From positions 22,238,981-22,302,980 of the forward strand of contig NC_034010.1 of assembly GCF_000346465.2 (NCBI RefSeq): DNA of 64,000 bases, written 5' to 3'. Every line of letters begins with the position of its first letter. The stretch's first letter is position 1. The notes below the pieces were generated by a model that was given only the letters and a program-made list of their open reading frames with translations, was not told where the DNA came from and did no database searches. Origin of the DNA: Prunus persica. Lineage: Eukaryota > Streptophyta > Magnoliopsida > Rosales > Rosaceae. The position numbers were made by a program, and so were the translations under genes. This document shows positions 12,912 to 25,768 of the stretch, in pieces.

Positions 12912-13200
12912 AATCTGACGAGCCCGAAACTCCAGGTTCGTCGAGAACTCAACCGAATCGCCATCCCAGATCCATCGCGGACTCAACCAAACCACAATAC
13001 CAAATCTAACCCCTAAAGACTAAGGCCACATCACAGTCTTCATCACCAAGCTTTTTGCCCCTCGCAAACCACAAACCCATCCCTGCCACAAATGTATGCG
13101 TTGTTCTTGTTTTCCCTTCCTTTTATTTTTGTTTTGGTGGTGGGTATGGCTTGTGGTGGGTTTGGGTGGTTATGGATGAGTCGCCCACATGCCACATGCC
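12059..13200. other. intergenic, KPHMT upstream region
   Basis: No gene seen. It includes the KPHMT promoter, a 42-bp CT tract at 12869-12910 and A-rich runs near 12640-12740. The GTATAGCCG palindrome array begins at the right edge. Confidence 0.5.
12869..12910. repeat. (CT)21 microsatellite
   Basis: A pure CT tract of about 42 bp inside the KPHMT upstream gap. Confidence 0.9.
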
Positions 13201-13202
13201 AC

Positions 13203-14363
13203 ATAGCCGCGTGGCTATATAATTTCATAAAAAAATAGTTGTATAGCCGCACAGCTGCACTATTTAAATAAATTATATTTAAAAGGTATAGTCGAGCGGT
13301 TATACTATTTAATTTAAAAAAAATTAAAGAAAAAAGGGACCCTCCTAATTGCTTTCGTTTATACTTTATAGATATTAATTTGCTAGTTTCAACATATCCA
13401 AATCCGATATTAATCGGCAACTATATAATATTTTAATATAAAAATTTTAATTATTAAAAAATATGTGAGAATTATTTGTAATTTATATGTTAATTGTGTA
13501 TGTCTTATTGAAAATTTTGTTAAAAATACGTGTATTAAACATAAGAAATACATATGTACATGTACAATACAAGTATTGTATGTTTGCTTTTTTTTTTTTT
13601 TAAACGTGAATTTTATCAAGTCTTTAAGACATGTGCATAACAAGGATGTATTATTGAAAAAACATACGTACATGTATAATATAGTATTAAACGTGAAAGT
13701 GCTAAATTCTTTATATAGGTAAAAACTCTTGAAAATTAAAAAATTAAAAGGGGACAATAGAGACTCAGGTAATTACCTAATAGTAATAGATAATGCTATA
13801 CACTACTCTTATCGATAAACGAAATTAGAAAAAAAAATTTAAAAGAAAAAAAGGATCCCAATATATATATAGTGGCCATACTATTTATTAATTTTTTATT
13901 TTATAAAAAAAGTAAAGCCGCCCTACTATACGATTTATTAAAAACAAAAAAAATCTAGTACAGTCACGCGGCTATACTATTTATGAAAAAACTTGAGTAG
14001 CCGCATTGCCCATGTGCCAAACAACGTATAGCCGCTCGGCTAGACTATTTATTTTAAAAATATATATATAAAGTAGTCTAGCGGTTAGGCCCCAGGGGTA
14101 ATCTAAAAACCGAGTATAGCCAGGCGGCTATACAAGAAAAAGCGTTGTACGATTCATATACATTATATTTAAAAGGTATAGTCGAGCGGCTATACTATTT
14201 ATTATTATTATTTTTTAAAAAGGACTCGTCTGGCGATTAGGTTCCGCGTGTCGAAATAAATATAGCTGCTCGATTTTTTGAGAAAATTACGAGATAAGTA
14301 TAGCCGTTCGGCTATATGAATTTTTGAAAAAATTACAAAATAAGTATAGCCGACCGGCTATAC
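13203..14363. repeat. palindrome array 1 (degraded GTATAGCCG family)
   Basis: Copies of an inverted repeat with consensus GTATAGCCG-NN-CGGCTATAC are scattered over 1.2 kb. Recognisable copies lie at about 13203-13218, 13241-13260, 13285-13305, 13958-13977, 14027-14045, 14114-14133, 14176-14195, 14298-14317 and 14344-14363. The central dinucleotide differs between copies (for example TT and AC), and several copies have one to three arm mismatches. They are separated by AT-rich spacers that often end in CTATTTA. A 40-bp stretch around 13271-13311 recurs at 14163-14203, so larger blocks were also copied. A 650-bp AT-rich stretch (13310-13960) interrupts the array. No coding capacity is seen. Confidence 0.85.
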
Positions 14364-14415
14364 GATTTTCCTCTTAATAATTCTTGACTTGCTCCTGATC
14401 TGCTTAGGATGAAGA

Positions 14416-15420
14416 TTAGTAGGAGGAATAGGTGGGTCTATTTGCAAATCCAGGGTTTGTAAAGAAGGCAAGGTACTGGGAAGAATATGCTGATGAATCA
14501 TTGGTTAAGGTTGTTGAAGAAGTAGCCATAGAGAAGGAATTATTGAGTGCGGCAGTAGCAGACAATTCAGTGGGATCAAAATCAACCAATGGACTGGAAG
14601 AATATACAACAGCTATGGAAGAAACCAATGAAGAACACATGGCGAGCATAGATGCTTAGACTTGCATGAGGGAAACACGGTTTCATCAAACAAAACATGT
14701 CTAGAAAAAATCAATTTTCTGGTGATTGAATCAAAGCAAATGTAGCCCTGGTATTGAGAAGCAAATCCAAGTAAAATACATTGTGTTGTTTTTACAAGGT
14801 GTCGATTCTTTCTTTCGGCCCAGCCATTTTGTTCAGGTGTATGAGGGCAAGATTTATGATGAATAATACCTTTGGATGACAAGAATTGCTGTAAAGATGC
14901 AGAGATATATTCCCCTTCCCATCACTTTTGCAAAACCTTAATGGAAGCACCGAACTGACTCAAAACAATAGCATAAAAGTGCACAAAAGTGGAACAAACT
15001 TCTGATTTATTTCGTAGAGGAAATATCCATGTGTAACGAGTACATTCATCAATGAAGGTGATGTAATATCTAAATCCTTCAAGAGAAATGCAAGGAGCTG
15101 GTCCCCAAAGATCACTATGAACAATCTCAAATGCTGTTGCTGACTTTGAAGACACCAAAGAAAAAGGAAGCTTACTAAATTTGCCTTTTAAACAGGACTG
15201 ACAAACAACAGAATCAAGTAGAACTAGTTGAGGATAAACCAGACTTCTCCAAGGCAAGTTGAACCATGGAATTGGTGTAGCGCCCCAAGCGACAGCGCCA
15301 CAAAGCGGAAGTTACTTTTTGTCCAAGAAATGCAGTAGCTGAAGAAACAGAGGAAGATGAGGAAGGAGAAAGAGAGAATGGCAGTGGATACAAGCCATTG
15401 TTGCTCAGGCCTCAGAAAAA
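14416..15420 (-). mobile_element. Ty1/copia retrotransposon fragment (gag-pre-integrase, integrase, linker), broken
   Basis: Read on the minus strand, this stretch starts in the gag-pre-integrase zinc region (SVVCQSCLKGKFSKLPF at about 15200), continues through the integrase core (HSDLWGPAP, YYITFIDECTRYTWIFPL) and resumes with KGIIHHKSCPHTPEQNG and a HVLFDE motif, ending in the S/T-rich linker before where reverse transcriptase should start. A frameshift near 14930 and an internal loss near 14780, which joins the integrase C-terminus to its tail, make it non-functional. No LTRs, protease, reverse transcriptase or RNase H are visible within the flanks. It is an old truncated copia insertion or capture, sitting 300 bp before the hydrolase gene. 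Confidence 0.88.
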
Positions 15421-15721
15421 TACCATCCCTGTGATTTTGTCATGTATACATAAAGATAGAAGCCCCAATGTGAGAAATTACAAGTTCACCATTGGCTGGA
15501 TTGGCTTGCATAGTATAATTCTTTTATCACTTGCGTTTACATTACGTAATCGAATCGGCTTCCGAATCCGAAACGACATCAACCTTCCAATCAATCGAAA
15601 TTCTCCCCACCGAAAAGTCTACACATCCAACCGCTGAAGACCATTCAAACCCAAAATCACAAACAGATCGCGCCACGTGTTAATACTCAGAAGCCCATCC
15701 CCTCACACTCTCTCTCCGGAA

Positions 15722-18700
15722 ATGCCGGCACTTCACGCGCCACCTTCATTGATAAGGTCACTCCTCTACGTTCCCTCTCCCTCCCTCTCTCTCAGTCTTC
15801 GCACACTTCCACTATTCCTCGTCACCAAGCTTCACTGCTTCAACTGCAGCCAGAGGTCAGTCCGTACAGTCACAGCCATGTCCTTGCCTAATGCCACCTC
15901 CGGCGAATCGTCGCCGGACCACGTTGCCGGGAAGTGGTTTTCGGTGCCGGAGCTCCGACTTCGTGACCATCGATTCACTGTGCCTCTCGACCACTCCGTC
16001 GGTCTTAAGGCTTCGTCTAAGATCTCAATCTTCGCTCGCGAAGTTGTTTCAGGTAACTAAATTATGCAATATAGTGTGTATCAGTTAAAGTGATTAATTT
16101 GTTCTTGGATTTAAGCGGCTCAGTGTTTTGATTTTCCTGTTATTATCTGTTAATTACTGTTTGATTGGTCTTGGAAGTGAATTATGCAATATAATGTGTA
16201 TCAGTTGAAGTGATTAATTTGTTCTTGGATTTAAGCGGCTCAGTGTTTTGATTTTCATTGAAGTGTGTTGACCTTTTTGTGCTTTGCCTCTGTACGGTTG
16301 CTTAGAAAATGGTGGAAAGGGAAAGAATGAGGCATTGTCTACTGTTTTCAGCTGAGAGAAAGACATCGATTAGTGGTTTGAATTGGTAGAGTTGTTTGAA
16401 TCCTCTCAACTAACTCTGATGATAGTTTTATGTTGTTGTGGTCCTCAGTATTGAAAAGATCAAAGATTAATCTGCTACATTTGCTTTTCCCACTAACTAC
16501 AATAAATAATTTTTGAAGGAGGCTTGAGTGAGATATCTGCCTGTGAATGTTCATATGATCGAATGTCAAGTGTTCTATGAATTTCAACTGACTTAGGTGC
16601 ATACATAAGACTTATATCCATTCCAGGATAGTTCATAAGATAAGAGAAGTTACAGCAGAAGTTGCTTACCTATGCCACCAGACGGAGACATACTTAAAAC
16701 AAACGCGCAAGCATGTGCATATACCTGTAAATTGGGGCTTCATAAAATACTGTACTTAAAAAGAGTATCTGCTTTAGTCATGAAATCTCATTGCTAGTTA
16801 CGAGTAGATAAAAATGTAACTGGCAAGCAAGCTGTTTCCCTATTTTTTCAATATCTGGATTGCTCATATCCTTCTCAGACAATTTCCTTTTTTATACATG
16901 TTTGTGGTTCTGTTAGTCCCTTAATAAAGTATGATTTGTATTGCAGTTGGTAAAGAAGAACAACCACTGCCATACCTATTATATCTACAAGGTGGACCTG
17001 GATTTGAGGCCCCTCGACCAACCGAACCCAGTGGATGGATACGTAAAGCATGTGAAGAATTTCGTGTTATATTGATGGATCAGGCATGGTTATATAGGCA
17101 TATATTCTTACAAGCTTTTGTGAATATGTACTTTCTTATTTGTTATTCTCCTGCTTATCGACTTTTACTTGCAGCGAGGAACAGGTTTATCAACTCCTTT
17201 GACAGCTTCATCTATGTCGCAACTGAAGTCTGAAGTGGATCTGGCTGATTACTTAAAACATTTCCGAGCTGATAATATAGTAAATGATGCAGAGTTTATT
17301 CGAGTACGTCTTGTGCCTGATGCTGGGCCTTGGACAATTTTGGGTCAGGTATTAATTGCTATTTGCTTTTTGTATTTATGTGTACAATGTAATGTTTCGA
17401 CTGTAGTGTGATGATCCTGCCTGTAGTTTCTTTATTTTACTAAGAAATACCTACTATGTTATCAGAGGACATTGTTAAGATCGAGAGCTCCTTCATAGTG
17501 CCAACTTCATTCTCCCTATGTCTGAAGTTGTTGTGTGTTGCGTTTTTTGTATCATAAGAATGTCTCTGTGTTAAGTCATTTCTTATGTTTTGCTTGTGGT
17601 GCACTATTGCCTGTGCAACTGAACTAAAATTGCAGCTTGTTCTTTTCCCTTGTGCAGAGCTTTGGTGGTTTTTGTGCAGTAACGTATTTGAGTTTTGCAC
17701 CACAAGGACTAAAACAAGTCCTTTTAACTGGAGGAATCCCTCCTATAGGAAATGGATGCACTGCAGATGCTGTGTATAAAGCGTGCTTTGAACAGATTAT
17801 ACATCAGAATGAGAAGTACTACCAAAGGTATCCTCAAGATATTGAGGTTGTTCGTGAAGTTGTTAACTATTTGTCAAAATCCGAGGGAGGAGGGGTGAGG
17901 GTCTAGAACATATTCTCTTGGTGCTTTTCATAACTCTGAGATTTAAGTTTACTCTTTAAAATCAATCCCACCTACCCTTGTTTTTGTACAGGTCCAGCTT
18001 CCATCTGGAGGCTTCCTAACCCCAAAAGGATTGCAGATTCTTGGTCTTACTGGCTTGGGATCCAGTGCTGGTTTTGAGCGCTTACACTACATGTAAGGCT
18101 TCATGAATGTGAACCTAGATTTCAATATGCTACAATTTACTCATGCTTCAACTGAGTTATATTTTCACTTCGACCCATAGGTTTGAGAGGGCCTGGGATC
18201 CTATAATAGTTCCAGGAGCATCAAAGGAAATCAGTTATTACTTCTTGGATGCTGTAAGAAAATAACTGCTTTTTATTGATGTTGAATCCAAGGCTTTGAA
18301 CATACCTGGTATAAAGTTATAAACCTTAAACCATTCCATGTTTGCAGTTTGACAAGTGGTCATCTTTTGACACAAATCCACTTTATGCTCTTCTTCATGA
18401 ACCCATATACTGTCAGGTAATTGCTTTAGTCTCTTTCATCTGCAGAAGTATATGTTCTTTTTTTTCTTTTTTCTTTTTTCTTTTCATTTGGTTATTAGTT
18501 TGTCTAGTTGTTTATTTGTTTACTTATTGAAGGGTGGTTCATCACGGTGGGCTGCTCAAAGAATAAGGGCGGAAAATGAGGGCAAATTTGATGCAGTCCG
18601 GGCTGCAAAAGAAGGTCGTCCCATATTTTTCACAGGAGAGGTAGGCATAGGTTCCTTCCTCTTTTCAATGCCAAAAATCCGTAATGTTCACATCCAATTA

Positions 18701-19569
18701 TATGAATTTATCAGACAGATAATTGATGATTTATTTATATGTTACATAAAGTATATATCTCATGGATAAAATAATCGTCAGCATGTGACGTATATAATAT
18801 TTTGGGGAGTCATGAACTCAAGTGTATATACCCTGATGGAGAGGATATCTAGCCGTGCATACAATTTATGATTTATTTGCATGATGGTATAAAAGCTCAT
18901 GCAGCTATAGACACTTGGATCAATCTTAGGGGTCGAATGAGGTGTATTGGGTAAGCAGAGTAGTCCCACAGCTATGTGTCATACAGAGCAAAATTGGAGT
19001 TGGCCCCTAGTATGTTGTTGCTTGCAGCTTTGACTACTACCTCACAAACACAACTGGGTTTTTTGCTGCTGCAGATGATCTTTCCATGGATGTTTGATGA
19101 GATTCATGCCTTAAGGAAATTCAAAGGTGCTGCTCATATATTGGCTGAGAAGAAGGATTGGCCTCCACTATATGACATCACTGCACTAAATAATAACAAG
19201 GTGTGCTGCCTTTATATGAAGTTAATCATCTTGAGTATCAACTGGCCATAAAATTTGCACAAGGAGATCTAAACCTTGCAGCCTATGATGTTTTCCATTT
19301 TGACCGTACACATATGTGAATTATCAGCAGTTTCGTCCGTTAATGTCTGAATTTACTTCTGTCAACATTGACAGGTACCTGTTGCAGCTGCTGTTTACTA
19401 TGAAGACATGTTTGTAAACTTCAAGCTGGTCATGGAAACAGCATCTCAGATAGCCGGGATTCGGTTGTGGATAACTAACGAATTCATGCATTCTGGTCTG
19501 CGCGATGCAGGGAGCCAGGTTTTTGATCATTTGATGGGAATGTTAGACGGAAAGAAGCCTTTGTTCTAA
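15722..19569 (+). CDS. proline iminopeptidase-like alpha/beta hydrolase (peptidase S33)
   Basis: Ten exons: 15722-16052, 16947-17083, 17175-17348, 17658-17894, 17992-18092, 18181-18253, 18348-18416, 18533-18640, 19075-19200, 19375-19569; 516 residues. Prolyl aminopeptidases release N-terminal proline from peptides. The oxyanion motif is QGGPG (125-129; HGGPG in many relatives), followed by DQRGTG and the nucleophile elbow G-Q-S-F-G-G with Ser215; H491 in the FMHSGLRD segment is the likely catalytic His. The first 50 residues are S/L/R-rich with few acidic residues, so an organellar transit peptide is plausible; an internal Met (MSLPNATSG) could start a shorter cytosolic form. The exon 2 donor is CAG|GCATGG, a GC-AG intron, fixed by the conserved DQ|RGTG junction. 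It resembles At3g61540. Substrate is inferred from family only. Confidence 0.92.
16060..16256. repeat. 77-bp direct duplication in intron 1 of the hydrolase gene
   Basis: The segment 16060-16136 recurs at 16180-16256 with about two mismatches, separated by 43 bp. It lies entirely inside intron 1 and looks like a recent local duplication. Confidence 0.9.
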
Positions 19570-20364
19570 TTACCTTTCCAGTTCCTGCACTAGATCTGTA
19601 TTGTCTTGATTTAATTTACCTTCATGTTCTTGATAATTCAGATTGGGGGCTTACAAAGTCTCTGCGGCAATTTCTCCATGTCTTGGAGATCAAATTGAGG
19701 CTTGTATATTGGTTTAGAAACTTTCTTTACCATAATATTTGATTTTTACCATAGAACTATAGTCAGTATCAGTATCATGTACTAATGTTAAGATATAGAA
19801 CTATATATAATGATATAAAACTATGAACTATTATCATAGAATATCAAATTAAACATTGAGTTAGCAAAATTGTATATATCAATATAGTTAATGTGCATTT
19901 GGAGTAATTTTTTGGTGTGATGGCATTAACACTGATTCTCCCTTCGGACATATATGCACGGGCCTTGTAGCTCAAGTAGTTAAGAACAGTTATCCATATA
20001 CTCGATGTCCAATTTCTGATATTATTTGTATATATATAAAACTATTACTTTAGATATTGATAAATAAATAAAAAATTTAAAAACTATTTGCTTTAGAAAA
20101 AATAAAAATAGAAAGATGAAACAAGAGGGCCCTGCTGACCGAGTCACTCACAAAATGCTTGGTATATACAAGAATGGTGTTAGCAACAACGCATGAGATG
20201 CTATTGGTCCAGGCATTTTCTCTTGGTTCTCTTTTGGTTGGTAAACTAAACAGTATATATCTCTAGTCATACTAAAACCAAAATTTTGTAGCAATTTGAA
20301 CACGTGACGTATGTATATTTCCCAATATTACAGAAATACCTCATCCCATGAATCTTGTGGGTGA

Positions 20365-20409
<45 letters not shown>

Positions 20410-20776
20410 ATGCAAACGCATGCATTGATGATAACGATATGTACATTGAGGCACGTCACCTTTTCTCACTTGAAATTGCAGGTGAACAGAAGTAGTTGAG
20501 ATGTAGTTGGCCCTCGCCTTTACCCTAGGATAAAAGATATGGAAGAGTACCAAAAACAGAAAAAAAGGGCCTCCCAATTTCAACCCTAAACAACAATTAA
20601 TCTCTCTCTCTCTCTCTCTCTCTCTCCTTTTGGTTTCTTGTGTGTCTGCACGGACCAACTTCTTCTCACCTTCCACCACCTTAACTCTTTGAAAGCTTTA
20701 TATACTTCTCCTATCAAACATTAATTCTCTCTTCCTTTCTCTTCATTCTCTAATTAATTAACACCTCAGATTAATT
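19570..20776 (+). promoter_or_regulatory. intergenic and promoter of group IIc WRKY gene
   Basis: No gene in this gap. It carries a (GA)n tract at 20371-20407 and a (CT)n tract at 20601-20626, which are complementary to each other and 190 bp apart. A TATATA box at 20699-20704 lies 75 bp before the ATG, with a pyrimidine-rich leader. A tRNA-like sequence near 19960-20000 lacks a matching 3' half and was not called. Confidence 0.5.
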
Positions 20777-21288
20777 ATGGAAGGTCATCAAGAGCCTAAT
20801 TACCCACCCCCATTAACCCCATCATCCTTAATCTCATTGCCATTCTTGTTGCCACCCCAAAACCCTCTCTTCACACCCTCATCAGCATCAACAGCCCCAT
20901 CCTCCTCCTCACAGCTGATCAGCCCTCCTCTTCTAGAACCTCAGCAGCATCAAGTCCTCCCAGACATTGATTGGGTCAGCCTTCTCTCTGGTTCTCCTGC
21001 AGCTGTGTTTGATGGGCAGGAGATTAATAATTATAAGCCACTGGTAGAAAATAATAATGTTGGTGCCTCTGCTGAGAATATTAATGAAGCTGATCGGGAA
21101 GGAAAGGGTGCAAATAGTAAAAGGAAAGGTGGGGGTAGGATGAGAAAACCAGCGAGCCGGCCTAGATTTGCTTTTCAGACCCGGAGTGCCGATGATATTC
21201 TTGATGATGGTTATCGCTGGAGAAAGTACGGACAGAAGGCCGTCAAGAACAACTTATATCCCAGGTTTGTTAATTCACTTTCTAACAC

Positions 21289-21329
<41 letters not shown>

Positions 21330-22492
21330 ACAATTTAGCACATCACCGAACAAAAGGAAGAGGAAAAAAAAATTTTAAAAAAAGATAGAGAGACACCAAA
21401 ATGTGATGCTGTAAAACAAAATCATAAAGCAAACGTTAATTAGCTAGCTACTGACATCAAATTTGAGATAGAAACAAAACATTTATATATTCATATAATT
21501 TTTTTATTTATATACAAGCCATTTTAAGGGAGAATCGAAACTAGGACTTCGGGTGCAAGGTAAATGTTATTAACCACCTGAGCTATAAGCCCCTTGCTTA
21601 TACATTCATATTTTCAGGAGATATTTAGTGATATACCCATTTCTAGCACTAATATTATAAATAAACTCTACACAATTGAATTTCTATAAACAAACCCAAA
21701 AAAAACCCAAAAGATGATAGCTGGCCTTATTGAATTTAATATTGATTATTAAATTACTTTGATGCCCTATTGAGTGTTTTGGGTATTTTTATGAGATTTT
21801 GGGGTTGGGCTTGTTTTAAGAAATTGATGGTAGTTTTGTAATTTATAAGAAGTTAAAAGCTTTTTTGTTATGTTGTAAATAGGCTTTGGGTGTGTTTCTA
21901 AAGTCTATTTCATATAGGGTATTTTTATAATTTGGGCCCCCATATTGGGTATAATAGTGAATTTCCCTATTTTCAGTTGCTCACTAATTTGTTATTTCCT
22001 CAGCCAGCTAATTTATACATTTCTCCATTCATATTTTTAGTTGCTCAACGAAGCAGTTCTACTTTTTCCTTAGCCAACAAGGAAACTAAATACATAAATA
22101 CTGAGACTCGGATATTTAGTCCTAGAAATTTTGATCCAAAACTTCAAAAAATAAAAATTCGGATATATTTGGTCCTAATATTAATTATATATATACATTT
22201 ACAAGTTTGCTATATGATCTATCTATCTCCAGCTTAATTAGTATTAGGGCATTGGGTTCAAAAAATTCTATGCTTTTCTCACTTTCAAACTTTCAAACAT
22301 GGTCATATATGTAGGAGCTATTATCGGTGCACACATCACACATGCAATGTGAAAAAGCAGGTCCAGAGGCTATCTAAGGACACGAGCATTGTGGTGACAA
22401 CATATGAAGGAACTCACAATCATCCCTGTGAGAAGTTGATGGAAACCCTAACCCCTCTTCTTAAGCAAATGCAGTTCCTCTCTAGGTTCTGA
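20777..22492 (+). CDS. WRKY transcription factor, group IIc, WRKY43/24/56-like
   Basis: Two exons, 20777-21264 and 22315-22492, encode 221 residues. The N-terminal half is P/S/L-rich. A basic patch ([19 protein letters not shown]) precedes the WRKY domain and is a likely nuclear signal. The domain has [17 protein letters not shown] and, after the conserved intron in the NLYPR codon, a C-x4-C-x23-H-x-H finger. The R-F-A-F-Q-T-R-S motif just before the domain and the short C-terminal tail (KQMQFLSRF) place it with the small group IIc factors WRKY43, WRKY24 and WRKY56. It would bind W-boxes in the nucleus. The 1,050-bp intron carries a TA microsatellite and a SINE insertion. Subgroup is clear; the exact ortholog (At2g46130 by position) is inferred. 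Confidence 0.92.
21292..21324. repeat. (TA)n microsatellite in WRKY intron
   Basis: About 33 bp of pure TA repeat, starting 27 bp after the 5' splice site. Confidence 0.9.
21497..21598 (-). mobile_element. tRNA-derived SINE in WRKY intron
   Basis: On the minus strand it begins with a box-A-like TAGCTCAGGTGGTTAA and then has a box-B-like TTTCGATTCTCCC, ending in an A-rich tail (seen as T-rich at about 21500-21510). Imperfect 13-bp target duplications flank it: TATATATTCATAT at 21484-21496 and TATACATTCATAT at 21599-21611, one mismatch. The element is antisense to the WRKY gene. Confidence 0.72.
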
Positions 22493-23088
22493 TTCAAAAT
22501 TAATTAGCTCGCTAGTACCAAAGGTTTAATTGCTATATGAACATACAGAATGCACAGTGCATGATCTTCTATCGGAAATTAATTTGTACTTATATATGTA
22601 TTAACCTTATTAACTGTGGACTATCTGAGAAGGAAAAAGAAAAGAAATGTAAAGGTCAATATACCGAAATCAATATGTCAATTAAGCTCTTGTATGTTAT
22701 TTGGTACCACTAATAAACTCCTCATTTGATTCTTGTATTCTAAATGACATGCTAATTTATCATCTGCCCACAGCCCAAAACGAAGTGGGCCAGTCTAGGC
22801 TTACCTGTGAATTTTGGTTCATCCTGAAGAATTAACTTATGGAGTCATTTTATATAGTGAGAGTTTTATCTAAGGCGCTTATATATGAGGTCATATTTCT
22901 TAACTATTGAATTAGATTAACTAATTTGATCCAATAGTTAAAATAATGTAGTTGGAAAAGAAAGAAGAAGGAAAATAAGTTCAAGAACACACAATGTTTC
23001 TATATGTATTTATGCATAATACTGATATATATGTAGAAGTACACAAACATCGCAGACGACTACAGTTGTCTCTGATTCAAAATTTAAT
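22493..23088. other. intergenic between WRKY and chitinase 3' ends
   Basis: No gene. A stretch at about 22850-22945 belongs to a dispersed repeat that reappears inverted at about 27295-27415 (shared TTATCTAAG and TTAACTATT-type blocks). Confidence 0.5.
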
Positions 23089-24009
<921 letters not shown>

Positions 24010-24327
24010 CTAGTAGCTGTAGTATTTTTTCTTGTTACTGCTTCCGTGTATTAGTGTTTAGAAAAACATGTACTTTTATAGGAGAAAATGAACCCCATTC
24101 TGATGGCAACATCCTGTGTTTTTGTGGAAGAAGTGCGTGCCTGAGAAGTCACTTCATTTCCCACCTGATTTCCTTTGTATCATATTACCAATTGTTGTGG
24201 ATTAACGCACACGTTAGACCACATAAAACTCCTCGCACATTTGAGGCATCCTACATGTAGCATTTGTGGGTGTGTATGTCCTATTTATCACGAGTAATAT
24301 TCGTTTGTCAGATTTGTTTTGCCAAAC

Positions 24328-24588
24328 AAATACTTATGTTGCTAGATTGTGAATCTAAACCACATATTCTGACAAGAATTAACATGATCAATTATCCAAA
24401 TTCATAGTCTAACTAAATACTTATGTTGCCAGATTGTGAATCTGAACCACACATTCTGACAAGAATTAACATGATCAATTATCCAAATTCACAATCTAAC
24501 TAAATACTTATGTTGCCAGATTGTGAATCTGAACCACACATTCTAACAAGTATTAACACGATCAATGATCCAAATTCACAATCTGACT
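24328..24588. repeat. three tandem 87-bp repeats upstream of chitinase
   Basis: Three copies start at 24328, 24415 and 24502 with an exact 87-bp period; copies 1 and 2 are closest. Each copy contains an inverted repeat: AGATTGTGAAT near its start and ATTCACAATCT (or a one-base variant) near its end, so each could fold into a hairpin of about 65 nt. The array lies 340-600 bp upstream of the chitinase ATG, inside its likely promoter. Confidence 0.92.
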
Positions 24589-24609
24589 AGGTTGGCGAAC
24601 ATTCTTACA

Positions 24610-24720
24610 AGAGATCATTTCTCATTTTTTGTTCTCTTCTATATGTCTCATTGTGAATGGTGTAAGAGAGCATTTCCAATTTTTCGTTCTCTTCTATATG
24701 TCTCTTTGTGAATGGTGTAA
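24610..24720. repeat. two tandem ~55-bp repeats upstream of chitinase
   Basis: Two neighbouring copies share GTTCTCTTCTATATGTCTC and TTGTGAATGGTGTAAG with a few mismatches. They follow the 87-bp array directly and are unrelated to its unit apart from the short TTGTGAAT word. Confidence 0.82.
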
Positions 24721-25254
24721 GTATGTTGGGGATTAAACGCAGACGGGTACTTTGAAAACTAAAACGGATTTCCAGATCCTCAAATGTTGCCTTCCCTTCC
24801 CATACCTGTGACTCTATAGTTTAGTCTTTGGTAATGTTTTTCCTATTTTATGTCATTGGTGTTGTTTTTTTTCCTTTATTTTTTTGGTGATAATTTGGTG
24901 AGCTGGTTGATAAAATGAAGCAAGTAAATTTTAATTAAAAGTTGAAAATAGTGAAGATTGGTTAGCTAGCAAAGAAAACGAAATACCACTTTCACAAACG
25001 TGGAGATTATATGATAACTAATTTTCTCTTGAATACGGAATAAAACACACGATAGTATGTCCAAATAGAAAATCTTTATATTAAGTCAAATGCGGCCTTA
25101 CCATGCATGTATGCTCCAATCCACCAAACAAACCAAATAGAAGAAACTCTCATCCTCTACGATTCTTCTTAAGGGATTCGAATATTCTTAAACATATGTC
25201 AAGGATGCTTTGATTGGATGGTTCCTATTTTTTTTTTTTTTTAAAGGATGTGTT

Positions 25255-25385
25255 GCAAGCATGGGCTTAGCCAAGTTGCTTAGAGCGAATGTGCTCCCAC
25301 TCTGCACTCGAGTTCGAATTCCCCTCTCCGTAGTTTAGATTAGTTTATAGTATATTAGTACTTGTATAAAAAATAAATAAAAAAG
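25255..25385 (+). mobile_element. tRNA-derived SINE with 10-bp target duplication
   Basis: A 131-bp element has box A (GGGCTTAGCCAAGTTGC), box B (GAGTTCGAATTCC) and an A-rich tail. It is flanked by perfect duplications of AGGATGTGTT at 25245-25254 and 25386-25395. It lies 380 bp upstream of the first LEA14-like gene. Confidence 0.85.
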
Positions 25386-25768
25386 AGGATGTGTTCCTAT
25401 ATGTTTACAAGAAATTTTGCCAAATAAAAATGTAAGATAGAAAAGAGGGAGATCTGGTTGGTGGAGCTTACCATGCAATTAAGGGTGCATTTGACCTAAT
25501 ACATAGCCATGATCCAATCTTAACCCTCAATCAAGTGCGGAATATATAATCCCAACACGTATATATATGATAATTTTCTTCACGTCAATCTCATTACATT
25601 TGTCACAATCCCACAAATCAAGTGTTGCAGCTCCTCTATATATAACCCAAATGAAATTTTCGATCTGAATACAAGGCTGCAAGTAGGCTTAAATCAATCT
25701 CTTGGTTTGTTCATCTTTAGTTTTCTTTGGTTTGTTCTTTCTTTTTGTTGGTTCATACGTCTTTGAAA

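Noticed and set aside
13203..14363. CRISPR-like array
   Set aside because: Units are palindromes with variable spacing in plant nuclear DNA; no constant repeat-spacer period and no cas genes.
19955..20010. Sequence resembling a tRNA 5' half (TTGTAGCTCAAGTAGTTAAG)
   Set aside because: No matching acceptor or TpsiC arm; probably a SINE relic.
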